A DNA stretch of 13,015 bases from Irineochytrium annulatum (lineage: Eukaryota; Chytridiomycota; Chytridiomycetes; Chytridiales; Chytridiaceae). Within the stretch, counting starts at the first letter, position 1. Every line of letters starts with the position of its first letter. Positions 7,052 through 13,015 of the stretch are shown piece by piece. The DNA is taken from contig JADGJL010000838.1 of the NCBI GenBank assembly GCA_027600665.1, positions 1 through 13,015 on the forward strand, given 5' to 3'. Below the pieces are notes generated by a model. The model made no database searches. It saw only the letters and a list, made by a program, of their open reading frames with translations, and was not told where the DNA came from. The translations under genes were made by a program, and so were the position numbers.

Positions 7052-8868
7052 CTAATCTAACAACGAGTTCCCGGCACCTCCCCACTGCGGCCTCATCGGC
7101 GCCTGTAACGGCTGCGGCGGTCGCGGGGCATAACCGCCTGGTGCCTGTGATTGCTGTGGGTATCCCTGTTGCGGAGGCTGCTGGCCATATTGTTGCTGTT
7201 GGTGCGCAGGAGGCTGCTGCCCATACCCTTGCTGCGGCGGCTGTTGTGGCGGCTGCCCATACATTCCCTGTTGCGGCGGCTGCTGTTGCTGCGGTTGCTG
7301 AGGATTCCAGTAAACCTGCTGCGAAGGCGGCTGCTGTTGTTGCTGCAGCGGCTGAGGCGGCTGTCCGTAGCCCTGCTGTCCGGCAGCGCCTGGGACCGAA
7401 AACCGCCTCGGGTCCTGCTGTTGCGGCTGCTGCTGCTGCTGTTGCTGAGGCGGCTGAGCTCCGTATCCAGCTTGATAACCGCCCTGGTATCCCGACTGAG
7501 GCTGCTGTTGCTGCGGCGGCTGCTGAGCGGCTATTTGCCCTGGCCCGTACGCCGCGTACCCTGCATAACCTCCCCCTTGCTGCTGCGCCGGCGGCAGCTG
7601 TTGCGGTTGCGGAGGCGGTGGAACCTGGCTCGTCGCATTTGGGGTCCCATAACCAGCGGGGGCGCCATATGTGCCACCCCATTGTTGTTGCGACTGCGGC
7701 GGTTGCTGAGGCTGCCCAAACGCGCCGAACGGCTTCGGCGACCCCGCATAGCCGGCTTGAGCGGGCGACGCCTGCCCGTAGGCGGACCCTGGTGGTCGGA
7801 CGGGCGGGGAGGGCTCATAAGGCGGGTACTGCGATGTCGCCGGAACTTTCGGAGGGATAGGAGGTAGGCCGCCGGGAGGCTGCGACGCGGGAGGCGTCGG
7901 CTGATAGGACCCGCCACCGTATTGCGTCGCCGACGACGGGCTATGGTAGTACCCTCCCGGCGCGGGGCTTGGCTGCTGCCCATACGGCTGTTGCTGGCCA
8001 AATGGTGCGGGCGGCGTTGGCTGATGCGGAGCAGAATGCCCGTAAAGACCTCCAGGTTGTCCCTGTGCCGAAGGCGGCTGGCCGTAGATGGGTCCGGTCG
8101 GCGGCGCACCTTGCTGTTGCGTTTGGCTATAACCTCCTGGCTGCTGTTGACCGTACCCGTTCGCCTGTGGAGCTGGTGACGGCGCTTGCTGAGCTCCGTA
8201 GGCGACCCCTTGTCCACCGTAATTAGACCCCGACATCGATGGGTGCCGCTGCAGCGACCCAGGGTACGCTTGGGCCTGCGGGGGCGCTTGTTGGTGCTGA
8301 GGCGCCGTAGGTTGCTGAGTAGATCCCGGGTAACCGTGCGAACCCTGTTGGTGCTGCTGGGGTGGTTGTTGCTGGGAAGCTTGCTGCAAAGGTGTCTGAA
8401 CGTAAGGAGCCGACCCGCCATACTGCGGCTGTGGAGGCGGCTGTTGCTGCGGGCCCTGTCCATACGGCGCGGCGGTCGTCGGGGAGACAGCGGGCGGAGC
8501 GAAAGGCTGAACAGGAAGCGCGCCTGCAAACCCAGGAGGCGATGATGGGAGGTGGGACATCGACCCTGACGCCGATCTTGGCTGAGCATTCAGAGACGAC
8601 GCAGAGCCGTACATGTTGTAAGCAGGCTGAGGAGCCGCCTGTTGCGGCTGGGCCGTTTGCGTTGGAGGGGGGGCGGAGTACGGCGGATACGAAGCTGAAG
8701 GGGTTGGGGCTTGAGACAATTGCGAGTTGTAGGCAGGGGAGGACGCCGCGTATGATGGCGTACCGGCAACGGGCATTTGTTGCGGCGGCGGCTGTTGAAC
8801 CGGTGCGTACGGTGCGGTCGCAGAGCCAACCCCGGGAGGCGCGCCAGGAATGGGTCCCGTCGGCGTCC
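7052..8868 (-). repeat. Low-complexity Pro/Gln/Gly/Tyr-coding tail of the BRO1 gene
   Basis: This is about 1.8 kb of imperfect, short-period sequence made largely of CAG, CAA and CCN codons (seen as CTG, TTG and NGG on the plus strand). It encodes runs such as [11 protein letters not shown] and many GY, YG and PP pairs. The skewed composition keeps several other frames open on both strands, which creates long spurious open frames. The tail is probably disordered and prion-like. It ends with a short non-repetitive sequence, [16 protein letters not shown]. Confidence 0.85.
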
Positions 8869-11502
8869 CCACCGTCAGCTTCTCAAGCTGGGATCGAAGG
8901 GCATGCTGACCATCCTCGTCAATGCGTTTCATAATGGTCGCCCTCTCATCGTTACGTCGGTTAACGAACCCAACGACGGTATTCCGGAGCGACAGGACAA
9001 TGTCGTTCAGGTCGGTGTAAAATTGCAGCCCCTTCCGAAGCCCGTCCTTCCCCTCCTTCCAAAGATCAAACCCCCGCTTCCATTCCTTAACGATCTCCTT
9101 CCTCCGCTTGCTGCGGAGCTCCAACATCTTCATGCCCTTTGACGCCTCCTTCAGCTTAGAGAACTCATTCGTCAGGTCAGACAAGACCTGCCCATGCACT
9201 TGAATATTAGTAGCAATCTTGGCCTGGAGAGGCTTAAACTTGGCTAATTCGGCCTGGAAAACCAAGGTCTCCTTGTTTTTATGAGCCAGCAATACATTCG
9301 AAATGTCGTCTTGGTGCACCTGCGCAAGTAAGTAAACAACATTAACATACAGGTCGCACTAACCTTCGCCTTCAATTCGGCAACGGCAGCCACCCGCTCG
9401 TTCTTCAATCCCCGCAATCGGCTCATCATGTTATCAATTTTCTCCAAAATGATTTGCTCCTCGAGAACGCCCAGCCCGCCATTCACGCTACCGGTCGAGC
9501 CAGGAATATCCTCCAGCAGGTTACCAACCTTCGGCGATTTGTCCGGCGGCGGCGTGGCTTGCATAACCCTCTCCGCAAAGATGGACTCGATCTCCTCCAG
9601 CGGCCTTCCCAACACCGCCGTCTCCCTCCGCACATCGTTGAGCCGCGCGACGAGCGCTTGATCGGTCGCTAGGGCCTTTTCAAACGACTCCCGGTTCTGG
9701 CGGATGTCAAGGCGGATCTGAGATGTCAGCTTCGCACTGGGCTCCTGCGTCCATTGATTCATGTATTTAATCTGAATAGCTCCGTCAGTCAATGTTCAAT
9801 AAATACCGACCATAAGTCAACATACCCTTTGCTGCTCACACTCATACTGCTCCCGGTCAAGCAGCACGCCGATCTCATCCAATTGATCCTTCACGCGCTT
9901 CTTCATCCCGTCCAGCGCGCCGAGGATCTCATCTGTCGACGTTCCTCTCTGAGTCTCCTCGCTTCGTATCTGAACTGCCCATCCCCGGACCTCCCCGGGC
10001 AACACAAGCGCGTCGTCGTCCGCGTTGACACTTTGCGCTCCGCCCCTCGCCAACCTCTTTAACTTCTCCAGCGTGCCTACCAAATTCATAGACTCAAGCG
10101 ACGCGTGCAGGTCCGCATTCGCGGTATCCACGGCGGCCTGCTCCGCCCTTAGAATCTTCGCCTTCTCCTCCGAGTACATCGACGCGGCCTCATGCACCGC
10201 GAGCGGGATGAGGCGGTGAAAGATATCAGCCCCTATGATGTGCGGTATATCGGCGGCGCCGTTTGCGCACACCTCCGCAAATGTGATTGGCTTCGCTGCC
10301 GACACCTTCTCCACGGCCGCGAGCGTGTCGACGGACGGGACCGAGTCGTGGTAAATGATGTCGTTGTCCTTCGTGACGGCGTTCTTCCGCTCCGTAATGA
10401 CGCTGAGGAGGAACTTGGTGTGTTCGAGAATGGCGGCAGAGGCGGAGGAGTTTGCTGAAGCCGAGCCCGCGCCGCCGGGGCTGATGACGTAGGTCGTGAA
10501 GGAGGAGTGGCTGTTGTTAAAGGACGTGGACATCTTGTTGGCCTCCTTTGCGAGGTTCTCGGCTTTTGTAATGTGTGCCACGCACTCGCCATATTTACTT
10601 TCCTGCTCGAGATGGAGGGATCGGTGGTAATGCGCCAAGGCGTCGAAGTGCTTTGTCTTGATCTGGATAAAGGTATTAAACGCCGTCAGTAAATACACGC
10701 TACAGTACGAATACATCAGAGGACCAGTCACCTTAGCTAGTTCGACCCATGCTCGGTCAAACTGCCCCTTGACGGCATCGCCCGCAAGGCCGTCAGCCGC
10801 CAACGAATACCAATGCGAAGCCTGAGCCGCCAACTTCGCAACCAGCGCGCCCTTCTTCGACTCGATCGTGACCTTCTCAATGAACACTTCCTGCGCCTGC
10901 GCCAGCATCAAATCCACCAGCGCCTTGATCGAATCCCTCGACAGATCTACCGACGGCGCGTGCAGGAAGTTCTCGTTGATGTACTGGAACAACCCCGCAG
11001 ATGCCTGGAGGTAGTTAAACGCCGTCTTCAGCCCCGCCGGGTCGAACCGGTTTTGGAGTGCGGCGATTGAGGACATAACTGCAGCAATATTGAAGATTGT
11101 GCAGGCCTTCTCGTATGCGATCGAGTGCTGGGAGACGCTCTTCTGCGTGAAGGCGTCGTACCAGGTGAAGCTGATCTTGACGCCGCCTTCATTCGACCGC
11201 ATTAAAACGATGCGGTCTGAAGGCCACTAGCAAGCATGCAAACCTTCATTAATAGGAAACCTCAGATCCAGGAAGTCCAGCTGTCCGTAGTACCGATACA
11301 AGATGTCCCTGCCCGTCAGATCCTTCCCGGCACCGCGCGAGTCCTGCCTGAGCCGGTGTAAGGTCGCGATCTCCTGGGTATACTTGTCCGGGTCCTCCTG
11401 GTATGCCTTTGCGATGTAGGACCGGAGCGGGCCGGAGAAATCAACCTCGTCCGTCCGCTTCACGGGTGGGTGGAGCAAGGGGGAGAGCGTGGATGCGGAC
11501 AT
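7052..11502 (-). CDS. BRO1: BRO1-domain protein, Bro1/ALIX-like ESCRT factor (5 exons)
   Basis: Bro1/ALIX proteins bind the ESCRT-III subunit Snf7/CHMP4 through the BRO1 domain and act in multivesicular-body sorting. Exons, in coding order: 11502-11244, 11186-10732, 10662-9826, 9771-9364, 9319-7052 (4227 nt, 1408 aa; yeast Bro1 is ~844, ALIX ~868, and the excess is in the tail). Introns are 57, 69, 54 and 44 nt. BRO1 domain, about residues 10-375: [52 protein letters not shown] and [12 protein letters not shown] (336-347). V-domain-like helices, about 385-800, begin [20 protein letters not shown]. The tail (about 804-1408) is dominated by P, Q, G, Y, S and A and carries PTAP at 990-993, the TSG101/Vps23-binding motif. 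The start at 11502 gives the normal BRO1 N-terminus; the frame is open further upstream but that part is unlike the family. Rim20/PalA is a related alternative; the long Pro-rich tail and PTAP favour Bro1/ALIX. Confidence 0.9.
8300..8311 (-). other. PTAP late-domain-type motif in the BRO1 tail
   Basis: The codons CCT ACG GCG CCT encode Pro-Thr-Ala-Pro at residues 990-993, within [11 protein letters not shown](T/S)AP binds the UEV domain of TSG101/Vps23 (ESCRT-I), and animal ALIX carries a PSAP motif in its proline-rich region. In a P/A-rich tail of ~600 residues a single PTAP could also arise by chance. Confidence 0.6.
10663..10731 (-). other. In-frame 69-nt intron of the BRO1 gene
   Basis: It starts GTGACT and ends TATCCAG, with a TACTGAC branch-like motif. 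It is 3 x 23 nt and free of stops, so it is hidden in the open frame. Removing it turns an insertion unlike the family ([10 protein letters not shown] and onwards) into [20 protein letters not shown], which matches the continuous helix of BRO1 domains at this place. Confidence 0.75.
11187..11243 (-). other. BRO1 intron 1, bracketed by an 8-bp direct repeat
   Basis: Coding-strand AATGAAGG occurs at both splice junctions (plus-strand 11243-11250 and 11186-11193), exactly one intron length (57 nt) apart. Splicing G|GTTTGC to GAATGAAG|G gives [18 protein letters not shown], the expected BRO1 sequence. The intron length is a multiple of three, but it holds an in-frame TAG, so retention would truncate the protein after about 90 residues. 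Confidence 0.8.
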
Positions 11503-11539
11503 TGGTGCGTGTGTGTGCCAGCGCGGGGGCCGCAGCCGG

Positions 11540-11752
11540 ATGAGTTCAGCGGGCGCGACCTTGGAGGTCGATAGAGCGAATGCGGGTATCGTCGTCCCAA
11601 ATGCTCTGCCTGGTCCTTGCCGGCGGCGCGGTGGTAAGTGTGGGGTCCAAGCAGGCGCAACGACGATGATTTCGCCTAACACAGTTGCTCACGCGTTTGC
11701 AGACACGAACTTCCAGCTCATCGCTGTGATCGTTTCGGGCATTCTTAATTAA
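11540..11752 (+). CDS. Speculative spliced micro-gene divergent from BRO1
   Basis: A strong-looking intron lies at 11634-11702: GTAAGT donor, CCTAAC branch motif 12 nt before a TTTGCAG acceptor, 69 nt long. An ATG at 11540 followed by exons 11540-11633 and 11703-11752 gives a 47-residue product (144 nt including stop). It starts MSSAGATLEVDRANAG, has a Pro/Gly/Arg hinge (PGPCRRRG), and ends in a hydrophobic stretch, FQLIAVIVSGILN. I recognise no family. The start codon is 37 bp from the divergent BRO1 start, so the first exon would overlap the BRO1 5' leader in antisense. The intron is better supported than the protein; it could instead belong to a non-coding or longer plus-strand transcript. 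Confidence 0.25.
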   Translation: MSSAGATLEVDRANAGIVVPNALPGPCRRRGGKCGVQAGATTMISPNTVAHAFADTNFQLIAVIVSGILN

Positions 11753-11978
11753 GCGGTATCGACGGCTTTAGCCCTTGTAAAATATAAACGCGGGCGCCAT
11801 GTTGTTCGGCTCGTGGATGGAGTCCACGCTCGATAACGACAAGGCCTTCGCAACGATGCGCTTCGAAGTATTACGGAATGTAGTCACTTTTAAATCGCTC
11901 CCTCTCATGTAGTATAATGCTAAAGGATTAAATGTGTTGCAAACGAATATGTACTTCAACAAAGCCAATCAAAAAACT
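11753..11978. other. Intergenic region downstream of the START gene
   Basis: This 226-bp stretch follows the START stop codon on the minus strand and probably holds its 3' UTR. A 66-codon minus frame (11768-11968) begins 11 nt after that stop but resembles no protein I know. No RNA gene or repeat was seen. Confidence 0.4.
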
Positions 11979-12771
11979 TCACGATAGAGCAACCCCGGAA
12001 GCCTCTGCTTGCTTATCTAGGTATCTAATTACGCACCCTGCCCCATTTGGCACTTCAGCCGATACCAGCCGTACTGTAAGTGAAGAGCGGTGTTAGTCAC
12101 TAAATATATCAATAATCAAAATGCAGATATCAAAAGCGCCGAATACACACCCAAATACGTCGGCAAAGTCCCCGCCGGATCCACCTGAACGATGTACGTG
12201 ACCTCCAACCCTCCCTCCGCACCCTTGGCCGGCCTTAGGCACCACATAGCGATCGTCAAATGCCCCCTCACCAACCCTTCCACCTCCGGATGCCGCTCGT
12301 CCTTGACGGACGTCTGGATGAAGTACGTCGTCTCGCCCTCGACGATGACCCGAAAGGCTAACACGAAGTCCCGCCCGCTCACGACGGGCCAGACACCGTG
12401 CTGCTTCGTGTACGTCAGACCCAGCTCCCGCGGTCCAGCGCCGTGCTCCTCGAGAATCCGGCCGGATTCGAAGCGGTCGTCCCATTTGGGGCGGACATCT
12501 TTCGAGGTGGTGTTTCCGGTAAGCAAGAATGCGCAGGCCTCCATGCAATGATCACACCTAGATTCTGAAGAACGCCCATGACGTCGCCCCTGGAATACTT
12601 TGTCGTCGTGATCTCGCCCTTGGTGATGGGTAAAAGTCCACCGGGGGCGTCCTTCATGCTGATCACGCACTTCCGCGTACCGTTGGAGTGAAATGTGAAG
12701 TCCGTCGCGGCAAGAAGCTCCTTGCCGTACGCGAAGGCGACCTCAAGGGCTTTAGTATGCTCGGGGTTCAT
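11979..12771 (-). CDS. START-domain lipid-binding protein (3 exons)
   Basis: START domains are ~210-residue helix-grip folds with a hydrophobic tunnel for one lipid (sterol, phosphatidylcholine or ceramide, depending on the member). Exons, in coding order: 12771-12558, 12498-12151, 12073-11979 (657 nt, 218 aa), so the protein is essentially a lone START domain, like PC-TP or the STARD4 group. Introns are 59 nt (AAAG acceptor) and 77 nt (GACTAACAC branch motif, CTTACAG acceptor). Family features: a D-x-x-x-KWDDRF segment (72-81), VWPVVSGRDFVLAFR (107-121), TSVKDERHPEVEGLVRGH (134-151), VTYIVQVDPAGTLPTYLV (171-188). A final helix continues as RLVSAEVPNGAG. The start at 12771 has A at -3 and gives the usual lone-domain length. 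No signal peptide or membrane segment is evident, so a cytosolic transfer protein is likely. The ligand cannot be read from the sequence. Confidence 0.87.
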
Positions 12772-13015
12772 AGTGACAACGATCTAATGATGATTTTGCT
12801 TCGTCAAAGTTGAAATGGGCGCATTCGTGGATTCCGCTCCGACGCAAAGGAAGGCCAGTCTATCTGTGACACTCGAAGGGGCTCCCGCTACTTTTACGCG
12901 CATCTCCGGATCTCGCTTTAGGCTCGCGTGTGCTTAGAAAGGGACGAGCATTTTGCTGCTCAGTCACGATCGCTCTCGTGAAAGTCGCTTTGTTGTTCCA
13001 CGCGAACATCAAAGA
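12772..13015. other. 5' flank of the START gene
   Basis: This 244-bp stretch to the window edge should contain the START promoter. I see no clear TATA element, RNA gene or coding exon in it. Confidence 0.4.

Noticed and set aside
7141..7867. Long Ala- and Leu/Arg-rich open frames on the plus strand (about 239 codons each), plus a 352-codon minus frame at 7531-8589
   Set aside because: They are shadows of the CAG/CAA/CCN-rich BRO1 tail. They have extreme composition and no domain, and the minus-strand frame ending at 7052 continues directly from the V domain.
9817..11202. Reading the BRO1 second exon from its own Met near 11202
   Set aside because: It leaves out the conserved BRO1 N-terminus found at 11244-11502. 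The 57-nt intron joins the two parts in frame with the expected [14 protein letters not shown] sequence.
11217..11243. A 27-nt intron that would also remove the in-frame TAG between BRO1 exons 1 and 2
   Set aside because: It is too short for a normal spliceosomal intron and would leave 10 residues that do not fit the family; the 57-nt alternative restores the consensus exactly.
11768..11968. 66-codon minus frame just downstream of the START stop codon
   Set aside because: No motif, no similarity I recognise, and its position fits a 3' UTR.

Overview
The window looks like nuclear DNA of a fungus, most likely an early-diverging, chytrid-like one. This is an inference from gene content and gene structure: no marker gene is present. 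Six protein-coding genes can be reconstructed, all split by spliceosomal introns. I infer 18 introns: 16 are 44-77 nt and two are 227 and 275 nt. Most start GTA/GTG, several carry CTAAC or CTGAY branch-point-like motifs, and four use an AAG acceptor. Every exon chain given here sums to a multiple of three and restores the conserved family motifs. The exon joins come from reading the sequence and have no transcript support.

Layout, left to right. (1) 84-1793, minus: a sideroflexin (inner mitochondrial membrane carrier family). (2) 1869-2316, plus: a twin-CX9C protein of the CMC1 type (cytochrome c oxidase assembly, intermembrane space). The two start codons are only 75 bp apart, so the mitochondrial pair probably shares a promoter. 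(3) 2648-4469, minus: six Sel1 repeats followed by an F-box-like motif, convergent with CMC1. (4) 4470-5368: an 899-bp divergent intergenic stretch with no convincing gene. (5) 5369-6512, plus: a coiled-coil protein ending in a UBA domain of the NAC-alpha kind but with no NAC domain. (6) 7052-11502, minus: a large BRO1-domain protein (Bro1/ALIX, ESCRT-associated) with a V domain and a Pro/Gln/Gly/Tyr-rich tail of about 600 residues containing a PTAP motif. (7) 11540-11752, plus: a speculative spliced micro-gene divergent from BRO1. (8) 11979-12771, minus: a compact START-domain lipid-binding protein.

The genes do not form one pathway. Two are mitochondrial (1, 2), one works in endosomal sorting (6), one in lipid binding (8), and two are likely scaffold or adaptor proteins (3, 5). 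No rRNA, tRNA, CRISPR array, insertion sequence or virus-like gene was seen. The points most worth a second look are the 8-bp direct repeat that exactly brackets BRO1 intron 1 (a possible trace of intron gain), three stop-free introns whose length is a multiple of three and which are easily mistaken for coding sequence, the NAC-free NAC-alpha-type UBA protein, and the PTAP-bearing low-complexity tail of the BRO1 protein.
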